DNA of 64,000 nucleotides from Marinobacterium iners (GCF_017310015.1 NZ_CP022297.1:2480001-2544000); one strand, 5' to 3'; shown: positions 17,585 to 26,640, counted from the first letter of the stretch. A program made the numbers and translations. Notes: generated by a model from the letters alone, not told the origin.

Positions 17585-17971
17585 TCAGCGGTAAAGTTCT
17601 TCATTAAACGGATCGAGAGGCTGTGCCAGCTGGTCATCATTGCGTTGATACAGCACCCGGCTTTCAAACTTAAGCCCTTTGCTGGCAAACCAGCGCTCAA
17701 TCCCTTCAACATTTTCCTCAACCTGACTCAGTCGATACCAGGCCGAAAGGATACGGTAGAAATAGAGGCCAAACAGACCAGCTGCAGCACCCAGAAAGAA
17801 CTCGGAGCCCAGCGCAAACACCATCAACACCACACCTGCCACCCAGACCCTGCTGGCACGGGCATCCTTCAGTATTTCGTTCAGTACCTGGCACTGATCA
17901 TGGAACTTCAGATAACGGCGGTAATTCTGCTGAAGATCAAATTTGTCACTGGCGTTCAGATACGGTTCCAT
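17585..17971 (-). CDS. Small membrane protein of unknown function, partner of the AlbA_2 gene
   Basis: This is a 128-residue protein with a charged N-terminus (to about residue 40), one long or two closely spaced hydrophobic segments at about residues 43-75, and a charged, probably cytoplasmic C-terminus. I recognise no domain. It is followed after 14 bp by the AlbA_2 gene on the same strand, which suggests it may tether or sense something for that protein; that is inference only. Confidence 0.7.
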   Translation of the reverse strand: MEPYLNASDKFDLQQNYRRYLKFHDQCQVLNEILKDARASRVWVAGVVLMVFALGSEFFLGAAAGLFGLYFYRILSAWYRLSQVEENVEGIERWFASKGLKFESRVLYQRNDDQLAQPLDPFNEELYR

Positions 17972-18040
17972 CTACTTATCCTTCACGGTTTGTTGTTCCG
18001 GTTGTGTGCACCACCAAACGGGCGCGCTGTAATGCCCTGT

Positions 18041-20656
18041 TCAGACAAGGCTCTTGCTTACCACTTCATATACATCAGCCGACAGCTCGGCGGTATCCAT
18101 CATTCGTTGTAGCTGATCACGCATCAGCGCTCGACGCACCGGTTCATAACGCTTCCAGCGAGTCAGCGGTGTCAGCAGCCTTGCTGCCACCTGAGGATTT
18201 TGACGGTCCAGCTTCAGAATCCAGTCTGCCAGCCAGGCATAGCCGCTGCCATCCTCGGCATGAAACTGCACCAGGTTCTGACCACAGAACCCACCGATCA
18301 ATGCACGCAGCTTGTTCGGGTTGCGCATATCAAACATGGGATGCCGGCTCAGCGAAACCACGCGCTCCAGCGCACCGGGAGCCGAGTCGGATGCTTGAAT
18401 TGCCAGCCACTGATTCATCACCAGCGACTCATGCTGCCACTGCAGGTAAAACGCTTCCAGCAACTCGGCGCCCACTTCACGAAAGCCCGAATGCACAACC
18501 AGCGAGAGCGCCGCCTGCTGATCAGTCATATTATCACTCTGCTCGAACTGCTGGCGTGCAAGCTCCAGCCAAGGCTCACGTCCTGTGGCGATCAGATACT
18601 CCAGGGCCAGATTCTTCAGGCTGCGCAATCCGATCGATGCTGAATCCGGCGAGTAGGTACCGGATGCAGCATCACAGCGCTGGTAGACTGCCAGCCACTC
18701 CGACTCAAGCGCTCGCGCCAGTGCTGTGCGCATGAATTCACGCGCTTCATGAATGGCAATGACATCAATTTCATCGGCCAGTTCACTCAATTGTGCCTCG
18801 GATGGCAAACGCAACAGTTGAGCCACCATCGCGGGATCAAGGTTCTCATCACGCAGCAGGCCACGCCAGGCATCGGCAAGCGCCTGTTCACACTGCATCG
18901 GCTCGCCCCGGCACCAGGCTTCTGTCTGCTGCTGCAGCAAACGCACGCTCAATCGCTGGCCGGCATCCCAGCGATTGAAGCCATCAGTATCATGACGCAG
19001 CAGCATCAACAGTTGCTGATCCGTATAGGCATAGTCCAGTTTAACCGGGGCCGAGAAACCACGCAGCAGTGAGGGCACCGGGCGGCTCGAAATACCTTCG
19101 AAGCGGAACACCTGTTCCTCTTCGGTCAACTCCAGCACCCGGCTGCACAGTTCGGTACCATCATCAGCCAGCAGCCCCATGGCCAGCGGCAAGTGGTAGG
19201 GCAGCTTGTGCTCCTGGCCTGGACTCGGTGGACAGCTCTGACTGACTTGAAGCTCGTAGCAACCGGTTTCGGCATCGTACTGATCGGAAACATTGAGCCT
19301 GGGCGTACCGGCTTGAGAGTACCAGCGGCGGAACTGGCTCAGGTCGCGACCTGAGACATCTTCCATAGCTCGTACGAAATCGTCTGTGGTAACGGCTTGG
19401 CCATCATGCCGTTCAAAATAGAGATCACTGCCTTTTCGGAACAGCTCCGGCCCAAGCAGGGTGTGCAGCATCCTCACCACCTCTGCCCCCTTCTCGTACA
19501 CTGTCAGGGTATAGAAGTTGGAAATTTCGATGTAGGACTCCGGCCGTACCGGATGCGCCATGGGGCCGGCATCTTCGGCGAACTGGGCCGTGCGCAACAG
19601 CGTCACATCCTCAATACGCTTCACGGTACGGGAGTTCATATCAGCCGAGAATTCGGCATCCCGGAAGACGGTAAAACCCTCCTTCAGACTGAGCTGGAAC
19701 CAATCACGGCAGGTGACACGGTTACCCGACCAGTTATGGAAATACTCGTGTGCCACCACTGCTTCCACGCGCTGAAATGCAGCATCGGTAGTGGTTTGCG
19801 GGTGAGCAAGCACACAGGAGGTATTGAAGATGTTAAGCCCCTTGTTCTCCATCGCACCCATGTTGAAGAAATCCACCGCCACGATCATGTAGATGTCGAG
19901 GTCGTACTCACGGCCATACACCTCCTCGTCCCAGCGCATGGCATTCTTGAGCGAGACCATCGCATGGTCCAGTTTGTCCAGATCCTTGCGTTCGGCATAA
20001 ATACGCAGTGCCACTTCACGGCCCGAAGCGGTGGTGTAGTGATCCTCAACCAACGCGAGATCACCTGCGACCAGCGCAAACAGGTAGCTGGGCTTGGGCC
20101 AGGGATCTTCCCACGTCACCCAATGACGGCCGCCATCGGAATCGCCTGAGGCAACCGGGTTACCGTTTGACAGCAGTACAGGATAACGCGTCTTGTCGGC
20201 TACCAGCGTAGTGGTAAATACCGACATGACATCCGGACGATCGGGAAAAAAGGTGATGCGCCGGAAACCCTCGGCCTCACACTGGGTACAAAACATGCCA
20301 TCGGACTTGTACAGGCCTTCCAGTGCAGTATTTTGCTGTGGCAGCAGCCGGGTGACGCATTCCAGCGTAAAGCTGTCAGGCACGTTTGGGATGACCAATC
20401 GGCCATCGGCGCGGGCATAGTCGGATGCACACAGCACCTCGCCGTCAATGCTCAGCCGCTGCAGCTCAATCTCGTCATCACCCAACAGTTCAAGCGCTTG
20501 GCGACTGCCCGCTTCCGGATTGATGCTGATGCTCAGCTGCGCTCGCACCAGTGCCTGTTCTTCTTCCAGCTCAAAGCGCAGCGCTGTACGCTCCACTCGC
20601 CAGGCGGGGGGCTGATAGTCTTCCAGATAGATTGCATGGGGCTGTTGAGCTGACAT
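18041..20656 (-). CDS. pepN: Aminopeptidase N (alanyl aminopeptidase, M1 family)
   Basis: This is an 871-residue zinc metallo-aminopeptidase close to E. coli PepN (870 residues), a cytoplasmic enzyme for the last steps of protein turnover. The exopeptidase motif GAMENKGLNIFNTS lies near residue 265. The zinc site HEYFHNW near residue 300 and the third ligand in LKEGFTVFRDAEF follow. The start ATG at 20656 has a GGAG ribosome site. It is followed by no obvious partner downstream and is preceded by the DUF2797 gene after 12 bp. Confidence 0.96.
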   Translation of the reverse strand: MSAQQPHAIYLEDYQPPAWRVERTALRFELEEEQALVRAQLSISINPEAGSRQALELLGDDEIELQRLSIDGEVLCASDYARADGRLVIPNVPDSFTLECVTRLLPQQNTALEGLYKSDGMFCTQCEAEGFRRITFFPDRPDVMSVFTTTLVADKTRYPVLLSNGNPVASGDSDGGRHWVTWEDPWPKPSYLFALVAGDLALVEDHYTTASGREVALRIYAERKDLDKLDHAMVSLKNAMRWDEEVYGREYDLDIYMIVAVDFFNMGAMENKGLNIFNTSCVLAHPQTTTDAAFQRVEAVVAHEYFHNWSGNRVTCRDWFQLSLKEGFTVFRDAEFSADMNSRTVKRIEDVTLLRTAQFAEDAGPMAHPVRPESYIEISNFYTLTVYEKGAEVVRMLHTLLGPELFRKGSDLYFERHDGQAVTTDDFVRAMEDVSGRDLSQFRRWYSQAGTPRLNVSDQYDAETGCYELQVSQSCPPSPGQEHKLPYHLPLAMGLLADDGTELCSRVLELTEEEQVFRFEGISSRPVPSLLRGFSAPVKLDYAYTDQQLLMLLRHDTDGFNRWDAGQRLSVRLLQQQTEAWCRGEPMQCEQALADAWRGLLRDENLDPAMVAQLLRLPSEAQLSELADEIDVIAIHEAREFMRTALARALESEWLAVYQRCDAASGTYSPDSASIGLRSLKNLALEYLIATGREPWLELARQQFEQSDNMTDQQAALSLVVHSGFREVGAELLEAFYLQWQHESLVMNQWLAIQASDSAPGALERVVSLSRHPMFDMRNPNKLRALIGGFCGQNLVQFHAEDGSGYAWLADWILKLDRQNPQVAARLLTPLTRWKRYEPVRRALMRDQLQRMMDTAELSADVYEVVSKSLV

Positions 20657-20668
20657 TGCGACTCCTGC

Positions 20669-21505
20669 CTAAACGCTTAGCTGTACCTTGTAAGCGGAAA
20701 ATTTACGTATATTGATGACACCGGTATCCAGAATCAGATACTGCCCCTTGATACCCAGGAGCACACCGGATACCTCCGGTTCCTTATCAAAATTATGAGT
20801 GCTGATTTTGCTCGGGTACTGGTCTACCGGATACTCGATCTCGACCACATCGGCCTCCAGCTGGCGGATTGCCGCCTCACCGAAACGCTCACGCAGCTTA
20901 TTGAGCTCATCAGAGCAGAGCCCAAGCAAACGGTCACGTTCCGCTTTGAGGTCGATACCCGGATTTCCCCCCTTGAGCATGGTCCGCCAATTGGTCTTGT
21001 CACTGACGTGGGCCGCAATGATCTGTTCAATCAGACCCGAATGCAGGCGGTTGTCCACCTCAAGGATCGGCAACGCCTGAATGGCGCCCTGATCCATCCA
21101 GCGGGTGGGTATCTGCTCACCCCGGGTAATGCCTACCTTGAGGCCGGATGAGTTGGCCAGATAGACCACGTGGGGCTGAAAACAGTGACGTTCGCCCCAG
21201 GCCGGATCACGACAGGTACCTTCGTGATAATGACATTTTTCCGGCTTGACGATACAGCTGTCACACTGGGGAAGCTTGGTAAAGCAGGGGTAGCAATAGC
21301 CCTGACTGAAGCTTTTTTTCGTTTTGCGACCACAGTGAAGACAGTTGATTTCTTGCTGGTACACCAGTCGAATCGGTTTTCCGATCAGTGTATTAAGATC
21401 AACCTGCTCATCACCGATCGGCAGCTGATAGTGAACGGGCTGCTCCAGCCGGGTATACATCTTGCGCAAGCCACCAACAGCAGGGGTATCTACAGTATCA
21501 ACCAT
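20669..21505 (-). CDS. DUF2797 domain protein
   Basis: This is a 278-residue protein of the conserved DUF2797 family, function unknown. Several cysteine pairs suggest metal binding (INCLHCGRKTKKSFSQGYCYPCF near residue 54, then CDSC and two more Cys/His). The conserved segment HVVYLANSSGLKVGITRGEQIPTRWMDQGA follows; it resembles a GIY-YIG-like beginning, but I would not call a nuclease. It overlaps the yeaC-like gene by 8 bp at its start and lies 12 bp before pepN. Confidence 0.85.
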   Translation of the reverse strand: MVDTVDTPAVGGLRKMYTRLEQPVHYQLPIGDEQVDLNTLIGKPIRLVYQQEINCLHCGRKTKKSFSQGYCYPCFTKLPQCDSCIVKPEKCHYHEGTCRDPAWGERHCFQPHVVYLANSSGLKVGITRGEQIPTRWMDQGAIQALPILEVDNRLHSGLIEQIIAAHVSDKTNWRTMLKGGNPGIDLKAERDRLLGLCSDELNKLRERFGEAAIRQLEADVVEIEYPVDQYPSKISTHNFDKEPEVSGVLLGIKGQYLILDTGVINIRKFSAYKVQLSV

Positions 21506-21767
21506 CAGCCAGAATCTTCAGAACCTGCGGCTGCAGCGGATCACTGCCATGCTGCTTGCCATCGGGGCGGGTGCGGTCGATGAAACCGACACGTTGATCT
21601 TCGGGCATATTGCGCTTGTGCTCATAGGCGATGACGGCACGCAGACTGGTCTCGCGCTGCTCCTGCGTCAAACGCTCGCCATTGGGCCACTTGCCCAGCT
21701 CCACTGCGCGGCGCAGTGACTGGTAGATATCCGGCGTCATCGCCTCAATCATCTTGTCCAGAGTCAT
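21498..21767 (-). CDS. yeaC: DUF1315 / YeaC-family small protein
   Basis: This is an 89-residue conserved protein of the YeaC (DUF1315) family, function unknown; MTPDIYQSLRRAVELGKWPNG is the characteristic N-terminal part. I chose the ATG at 21767 because GGAG is six bases upstream. An ATG six bases earlier overlaps that ribosome site, and a much longer open reading frame upstream is only the antisense-side shadow of the rhomboid gene. The end overlaps DUF2797 by 8 bp. Confidence 0.85.
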   Translation of the reverse strand: MTLDKMIEAMTPDIYQSLRRAVELGKWPNGERLTQEQRETSLRAVIAYEHKRNMPEDQRVGFIDRTRPDGKQHGSDPLQPQVLKILADG

Positions 21768-21808
21768 TAGCATCTCCTGAGTTGGATGTTCCGATTTTAG
21801 CACAGTGC

Positions 21809-22657
21809 TCAGCTGAAACGCCTGCCCAGAAACCGTACCAGCAACAGCCAGAGCAGCCCGGCCAGCAGCCCGGCAAGGTGGGCGGTATTGGCTATTGCGC
21901 CAAGGCCGACTCCCTGCAACACACCGGTGAACCCCAATACCAGCCACAGCAGCATAAAGCCCATCAATGCGGGCGGCAGACCGATACGAGGCTGCATACC
22001 AGACCGGTCCCACAACCAGGCATAGCTCAGCAAGGCAAACACCACACCCGACATGCCGCCAAACATGGGGCCGCTGACAACAAACTGCGCAAGGTTGGAC
22101 AATACGCCACTGAACAGTACCAGGCCAAGGAAAGGCAGGCTGCCCTGCTCCGGCTCCACTCTTACGCCGACAACCCAAACCCAGAGCAGGTTAAACATGA
22201 TATGCAGCAGGCTGAAATGCATGAAAACCGGCGTAATCAGTCGCCACAGCTCACCGGTTGCCAGCATGGCCGCCAGCGTATGCCAACGCGCCTGCTGGCC
22301 GAACACCTCAAAGGAGGTAAAACTGAACAGCGCCATCTGCTGCAGATCCGAACCGAAGCCAATCAGCAGACTGAACAGCGCGCTTAACACTATCAGTGAC
22401 AAGGTAATCGGAATGCTACGCCAGCTGACAGACCTTATCGCCCGTTTTCGGGAGCGAATTTCGACCTGATCCAGCTTGCCGCCGCCATGCCAGTATTCGT
22501 ACAACTCATGCACCTGAGCCGGGTTGAATTCGGGACTGACATAAAGCCGCTGCCACTCACCTTCCTCGACCACACGATGGGACACCCCATGCTGCCACAG
22601 GAACGCGGTAAATTCGGTCAGATCCTCGCTCAGAGGCGATTCGACGGCCGGTATCAT
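21809..22657 (-). CDS. Rhomboid-family intramembrane serine protease (GlpG-like)
   Basis: This is a 282-residue protein with a cytoplasmic N-terminal domain (residues 1-75) like the NRho domain of GlpG, then six hydrophobic helices. Catalytic residues are evident: Ser203 in GGMSGVVF and His260 in NTAHLAGLLAGL. The oxyanion-side HFSLLHIMFN motif lies near residue 147. The start ATG at 22657 overlaps the stop of the metallophosphoesterase gene by 4 bp (ATGA). Rhomboids cut transmembrane substrates in the inner membrane; the substrate here is unknown. Confidence 0.92.
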   Translation of the reverse strand: MIPAVESPLSEDLTEFTAFLWQHGVSHRVVEEGEWQRLYVSPEFNPAQVHELYEYWHGGGKLDQVEIRSRKRAIRSVSWRSIPITLSLIVLSALFSLLIGFGSDLQQMALFSFTSFEVFGQQARWHTLAAMLATGELWRLITPVFMHFSLLHIMFNLLWVWVVGVRVEPEQGSLPFLGLVLFSGVLSNLAQFVVSGPMFGGMSGVVFALLSYAWLWDRSGMQPRIGLPPALMGFMLLWLVLGFTGVLQGVGLGAIANTAHLAGLLAGLLWLLLVRFLGRRFS

Positions 22658-23637
22658 GAGGCACCGATCTCCGACTGAGGCAGATGAACCTCTCGCGCCA
22701 CATCGACCCAAACAAACTTGTCAGGATCTATGCGGGTTTCATCATCCAGTCGGTAGGCTACCAATTTGCCGTACTTGACCGCACTGAAATCAATGCAGGC
22801 AATATTGTCCGTGACAGGCCGCGGCACCCCCTCCCGCCAGTAGTGACCTATGAACAACGGCTTTTCCTGCGGGCCATAGTAGATCAGGTCTTTCCGCTGC
22901 CTCTCGGTAATGGGCAGGCGTGCCAGGTGAGGCGGCAGCGGGTCTGGCTGAAATACCACATCGACGAGGTATTGTGGATCCGGCGTCCAGAATTTGGTGC
23001 GGAAAAAGCGACGTCGAAAACCATCCTTGCTTACCATCACTTCATTATTGGGCAAGCGCAAATGAGTACCACGCAGAAGACGATCCATTATTTCCCATTC
23101 AAAGCTGTCTTCGATCGCCGAACGACACAAAAAGTCGTGCGTGATTTGATTGCCGCCGTACTGCTGTCGGAAACGATCAATCAAGCCCTGATGCCAGCAG
23201 GCATGCACCACCCGAAAGTGATCAAATTCGAGAAACAATGGCAGCTGCAGGAACCAATCCATGTACTCCCGCTGTTCATCTGGCCAGGGTGAAAGCTGCT
23301 CCAGTGTCTGCTGCAGAATACGTTGGTGACGCGGGGTATGCTCACGCAGAAATTCACCGGGCCGGTCCGGATGTGGTGTCATGTAACAGAGATAGTTGTA
23401 CTCGTGGTTGCCCATCACGATTTCGGCCTGGCCGGCATCAACCATATCCCTGACAATATGCAACGCTTCACGTATATGCGGCCCGCGATCAATGATATCG
23501 CCAATAAAAATGACCTTACGATCAGCATGGCGATAGACGCCATTGATCTGCCGATACCCCATGCGGGCCAGCAACATGCGCAGACTGAGCGCACAGCCAT
23601 GCACATCACCGATCAGATCATAACCCTGGCTTTTCAC
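22654..23637 (-). CDS. Calcineurin-like metallophosphoesterase
   Basis: This is a 327-residue cytoplasmic phosphoesterase. The dimetal signature is complete: GDVHG at residues 10-14, GDIIDRG at 46-52 and GNHE at 76-79, followed by further His ligands (VVHACWHQG and FIGHYWREG). It is related to symmetrical Ap4A hydrolase/PrpE-type serine-threonine phosphatases, but the substrate cannot be read from sequence. It begins 3 bp after nadK ends and is coupled to the rhomboid gene. Confidence 0.88.
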   Translation of the reverse strand: MKSQGYDLIGDVHGCALSLRMLLARMGYRQINGVYRHADRKVIFIGDIIDRGPHIREALHIVRDMVDAGQAEIVMGNHEYNYLCYMTPHPDRPGEFLREHTPRHQRILQQTLEQLSPWPDEQREYMDWFLQLPLFLEFDHFRVVHACWHQGLIDRFRQQYGGNQITHDFLCRSAIEDSFEWEIMDRLLRGTHLRLPNNEVMVSKDGFRRRFFRTKFWTPDPQYLVDVVFQPDPLPPHLARLPITERQRKDLIYYGPQEKPLFIGHYWREGVPRPVTDNIACIDFSAVKYGKLVAYRLDDETRIDPDKFVWVDVAREVHLPQSEIGAS

Positions 23638-23640
23638 ATT

Positions 23641-24528
23641 TCACTCCTGTTGACCGGGCTTGGAACTCCATCCCAGTTTTTCACGGCAGGTGCGATAGAA
23701 ATCGTAATCCTGCGGGTGCAACAGTTTCAGTTTCTGCGATTTCTTGCGGATCGTAATACTGTCTCCCGGCGCCAGGCTCAGGTTCAACTGACCATCACAG
23801 GAGATCGCGGGATAGGTTTTGTTATCCTCACTGATCACCATTTTCAACTCGCTGTTTCCGTCAACCACGATCGGGCGGCTGGACAGAGTATGCGGAAACA
23901 TCGGCACCAGCACCAGCGCATCAATTTTGGGATGCATGATGGGACCGCCCGCTGACAGAGCGTAGGCTGTTGAGCCGGTCGGCGTGGATACAATCAGTCC
24001 GTCCGAACGCTGGGTATAGACAAACTGCCCTTCGATATACAGCTCAAACTGAATCATTCGGGTGGCCTTGCCCGGGTGAATCACGCAGTCATTCAAGGCG
24101 GTCATCTCGGCAATCGGCTCGCCGTTACGCTTGATCTCCACATCCAGCAGAAAGCGTGAATCAACCGTGTAACGCCCGGACAACACCTGTATTAACTTGT
24201 CTTCAAAATCCTGTGGGGAGATATCGGTCAAAAAACCCAGATTGCCACGGTTGATCCCCAGCACCGGAATCTTGCTTTGTGCGAGCGAGCGGGCGGCACC
24301 CAACAGACTCCCATCACCACCTACGACAATGGCAAGATCACAGATCTCTCCCATCATCTTCTGTTTACACACCTGCTGGCCATGACCCGGCATCACCTCG
24401 GCGATGGACTGGTCCAGTATGACGTTCAACCCTCGATCGTCCAGAAAGCGAATCAGCTGTTTCAGGGTATCAATGACGGACTTGCTGCCGAGGCGCCCAA
24501 TCAAGCCGATGTTGCGAAAGTTATCCAT
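23641..24528 (-). CDS. nadK: NAD kinase
   Basis: This is a 295-residue NAD kinase, which makes NADP from NAD and ATP. The diagnostic motifs are GGDGS at residues 70-74, NRGNLGFLTD near 93, ALNDCVIH near 143 and SPTGSTAY-type TPTGSTAYALSAGGPIMHP near 182. Length and motif order match E. coli NadK. It is on the same strand as, and 3 bp before, the metallophosphoesterase gene. Confidence 0.97.
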   Translation of the reverse strand: MDNFRNIGLIGRLGSKSVIDTLKQLIRFLDDRGLNVILDQSIAEVMPGHGQQVCKQKMMGEICDLAIVVGGDGSLLGAARSLAQSKIPVLGINRGNLGFLTDISPQDFEDKLIQVLSGRYTVDSRFLLDVEIKRNGEPIAEMTALNDCVIHPGKATRMIQFELYIEGQFVYTQRSDGLIVSTPTGSTAYALSAGGPIMHPKIDALVLVPMFPHTLSSRPIVVDGNSELKMVISEDNKTYPAISCDGQLNLSLAPGDSITIRKKSQKLKLLHPQDYDFYRTCREKLGWSSKPGQQE

Positions 24529-24574
24529 GCCAGCCCTGCTCTCCCGATAGGATCTTTAGGTGTATGTGAACGCA

Positions 24575-25519
24575 TTATACGACCAGAGGCCCGCTAAAGG
24601 CAGACGCCAGCATTGAAAGCCTGGCTTGATGGCCGCGAACGCCCTGCAACCCGCCAGTGTGTACCAGCACCACCTTGCTGCCTGCGACGACCCGCCCTTC
24701 GAACAGTAATCGATTGAATGCCATCAACAGCTTTGCGGTATAGACCGGATCAAGTGGCAACCGGTATACCTCATCAACATGCTTGATCATGGCTGCAAGC
24801 TCGGCATCCAGCCGCGCATAGCCCCCACGATGGGCATCTTCCAGCAGTTCCCAGCCACTGCTGTCAGCATAGCCGGCCCTGAGGAGCAACGCATTGATCC
24901 TTGAGACCATTTCAGGCCCACACTTGAGTACCGGCACACCCAGCACACGGATACCTTCAGGCTTTGCGGCCACCAGCCCTGCAAGGGTACCGCCACTGCC
25001 AACAGCCGTCAGCAGCAGGTCGGCATCCTGCACACGCATAACCGGCAACTGCCATATCTCGCTTACGGAATGAACGGCCGAAGGCGTAGTTCCACCCTCA
25101 GGGACAACCAAGGCATCACCATGCTCCAGCGACAGTTGATGCTGATAGTGCGCACAATCACGAAAACGGTAGGTTTTTCGGTCCACAAACTGCAGCCGCA
25201 TACCCCACCGCCGCGCATCACTCAACATGGCATTGGCTGCATATTCAGGCTCACCACGAATGATACCAACGGTTTCAACACCTGATTGAAAACCCGCATA
25301 AGCCAGTGCGTGGATATGGTTGGACCAGGCACCACCGAAGCTGAGGATGGGGCATCTCAGTTTTCGTGCCTGTTCAAGCGCAGGCCTGAGCTTGAACCAC
25401 TTGTTACCGCTCACCAGGGGATGGATTCCATCAAGGCGCAACACTGACACATCAACCCCGAACCGGTCATATAAACGGGAGCACAGCGGTTGCATCACTA
25501 TTTTGGCAGGCTCAAACAA
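24575..25519 (-). CDS. PLP enzyme, ACC deaminase / D-cysteine desulfhydrase family
   Basis: This is a 314-residue fold-type II pyridoxal-phosphate protein. The PLP lysine lies in SGNKWFKLRPAL near residue 38, the family motif FGGAWSNHIHALAYA near 61 and the phosphate-binding TAVGSGGTLAGL near 167. Similar proteins are 1-aminocyclopropane-1-carboxylate deaminases or D-cysteine desulfhydrases, and many are annotated interchangeably; I do not assign the substrate. An alternative start at 25495 is possible. The last gene before the tRNA array, on the same strand, it could receive read-through from it. Confidence 0.85.
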   Translation of the reverse strand: MFEPAKIVMQPLCSRLYDRFGVDVSVLRLDGIHPLVSGNKWFKLRPALEQARKLRCPILSFGGAWSNHIHALAYAGFQSGVETVGIIRGEPEYAANAMLSDARRWGMRLQFVDRKTYRFRDCAHYQHQLSLEHGDALVVPEGGTTPSAVHSVSEIWQLPVMRVQDADLLLTAVGSGGTLAGLVAAKPEGIRVLGVPVLKCGPEMVSRINALLLRAGYADSSGWELLEDAHRGGYARLDAELAAMIKHVDEVYRLPLDPVYTAKLLMAFNRLLFEGRVVAGSKVVLVHTGGLQGVRGHQARLSMLASAFSGPLVV

Positions 25520-25672
25520 GGACAGATTCCAGAATCACATCAAACAGATTTTGGACAACAGACTATCAGTTCAGTCCAAGCCTGAACTATTCAGCTTTCG
25601 TCGGAAGACAGCAACCAAGCGCAACTACTTGTTACAAAGAGATAAAAGAGATCTAAAACAGGAAGGATGTTC

Positions 25673-25748
25673 TGGTGGGCGAAGAGGGGTTCGAACCCCC
25701 GACCCTCTGCTTGTAAGGCAGATGCTCTCCCAACTGAGCTATTCGCCC
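25673..25748 (-). tRNA. tRNA-Val (anticodon UAC)
   Basis: A 76-nt tRNA with acceptor GGGCGAA/TTCGCCC, anticodon loop CTTACAA (anticodon TAC), a canonical GGTTCGAACCC T-arm and genomically encoded CCA. It is the last gene of the transcribed array. Confidence 0.97.
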
Positions 25749-25848
25749 AGAACAGACATGGGTGTAACGTGTAGACGCGCAGGGCCAGTGACCCGTAACA
25801 TCCTTGAGAGCTGACAGACGGATATTCTAAGCTATCTTTTCTCAGTGT

Positions 25849-25925
25849 TGGCGGAACGGACGGGACTCGAACCCGCGACCCCCTGCGTGACAGGCAGGTA
25901 TTCTAACCAACTGAACTACCGCTCC
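25849..25925 (-). tRNA. tRNA-Asp (anticodon GUC)
   Basis: A 77-nt tRNA with acceptor GGAGCGG/CCGTTCC, anticodon GTC in CTGTCAC and encoded CCA. It is separated from the next tRNA-Val by a 100-bp spacer of a different type from the other spacers in the array. Confidence 0.97.
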
Positions 25926-25931
25926 GCGTTT

Positions 25932-26007
25932 TGGTGGGCGAAGAGGGGTTCGAACCCCCGACCCTCTGCTTGTAAGGCAGATGCTCTCCCAACTGAGCTA
26001 TTCGCCC
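25932..26007 (-). tRNA. tRNA-Val (anticodon UAC)
   Basis: An identical copy of the tRNA-Val at 25673, 76 nt with encoded CCA, six bases before the tRNA-Asp at 25849. Confidence 0.97.
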
Positions 26008-26054
26008 AAAACACTTGGCTTGATACAACTTCATCAGCACTTCGATGAAGAGGT

Positions 26055-26131
26055 TGGCGGAACGGACGGGACTCGAACCCGCGACCCCCTGCGTGACAGG
26101 CAGGTATTCTAACCAACTGAACTACCGCTCC
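26055..26131 (-). tRNA. tRNA-Asp (anticodon GUC)
   Basis: An identical copy of the 77-nt tRNA-Asp, separated by a 47-bp spacer from the following tRNA-Val. Confidence 0.97.
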
Positions 26132-26137
26132 GTGCTT

Positions 26138-26213
26138 TGGTGGGCGAAGAGGGGTTCGAACCCCCGACCCTCTGCTTGTAAGGCAGATGCTCTCCCAACT
26201 GAGCTATTCGCCC
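26138..26213 (-). tRNA. tRNA-Val (anticodon UAC)
   Basis: The third identical 76-nt tRNA-Val copy, six bases from the tRNA-Asp at 26055. Confidence 0.97.
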
Positions 26214-26260
26214 AAAACACTTGGCTTGATACAACTTCACCAGCACTTCGATGAAGAGGT

Positions 26261-26325
26261 TGGCGGAACGGACGGGGCTTGCGACCCATAACATCCCTTG
26301 AGAGCTGACAGGCAGGTATTCTAAC
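26261..26325 (-). pseudogene. tRNA-Asp relic (3' end fused to spacer)
   Basis: At the place where the array period predicts another tRNA-Asp, only its last ~16 bases are intact (tggcggaacggacggg on the plus strand). They join through a gcgaccc microhomology to a spacer related to 25788-25848. That spacer also carries tgacaggcaggtattctaac, identical to the tRNA-Asp anticodon arm, as if converted from it. It cannot fold as a tRNA. Confidence 0.8.
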
Positions 26326-26342
26326 CTTTCTTCTCTCGGAGT

Positions 26343-26419
26343 TGGCGGAACGGACGGGACTCGAACCCGCGACCCCCTGCGTGACAGGCAGGTATTCTAA
26401 CCAACTGAACTACCGCTCC
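26343..26419 (-). tRNA. tRNA-Asp (anticodon GUC)
   Basis: The promoter-proximal 77-nt tRNA-Asp, intact with encoded CCA. It lies about 60 bp downstream of a consensus promoter. Confidence 0.97.
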
Positions 26420-26478
26420 ACTTACTTCATTCATTCACAAACCGGTGCGTTTAAACTCACCCCGTGAATGAGGTGCGC

Positions 26479-26506
26479 ATTTTAAGGAGTTCGCCTGCGT
26501 TGTCAA
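26479..26506 (-). promoter_or_regulatory. Sigma-70 promoter of the tRNA array with GC-rich discriminator
   Basis: On the minus strand TTGACA (26506-26501) is followed after 16 bp by TAAAAT (26484-26479) and then GCGCACC. The consensus -35 and GC-rich discriminator are what stable-RNA promoters under stringent control look like. It is about 60 bp before the first tRNA. Confidence 0.8.
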
Positions 26507-26640
26507 TCGTTTATCAGAGATTTTTTTATTTTCCGCCCACCCACCTGCATAGAGTTTCAACGAGGCGATCAGACGGCTTGCAGCGCTGACGGGCATAAGA
26601 CAGAGTGTGACCAAATCAGAAACCAATCGAAAACACAGCC

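Larger units (their letters stand above)
25849..26260 (-). repeat. Tandem 206-bp repeat of the tRNA-Asp/tRNA-Val unit
   Basis: Two consecutive units (25849-26054 and 26055-26260), each tRNA-Asp, 6-bp gap, tRNA-Val and 47-bp spacer. They differ at very few positions (for example catcagc versus ccagc in the spacer). A third unit begins at 26261 but is broken by the relic. This indicates recent unequal recombination. Confidence 0.9.

Noticed and set aside
21768..22178. Upstream 137-codon extension of the yeaC frame
   Set aside because: It lies inside the rhomboid gene in another frame; the YeaC family start and ribosome site are at 21767.
25845..26294. Short protein-like frames repeated over 25.8-26.3 kb
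   Set aside because: They are translations of the repeated tRNA genes.
25673..26419. Regularly spaced repeats that could suggest a CRISPR array
   Set aside because: The repeats are whole tRNA-Val and tRNA-Asp genes with cloverleaf structure.
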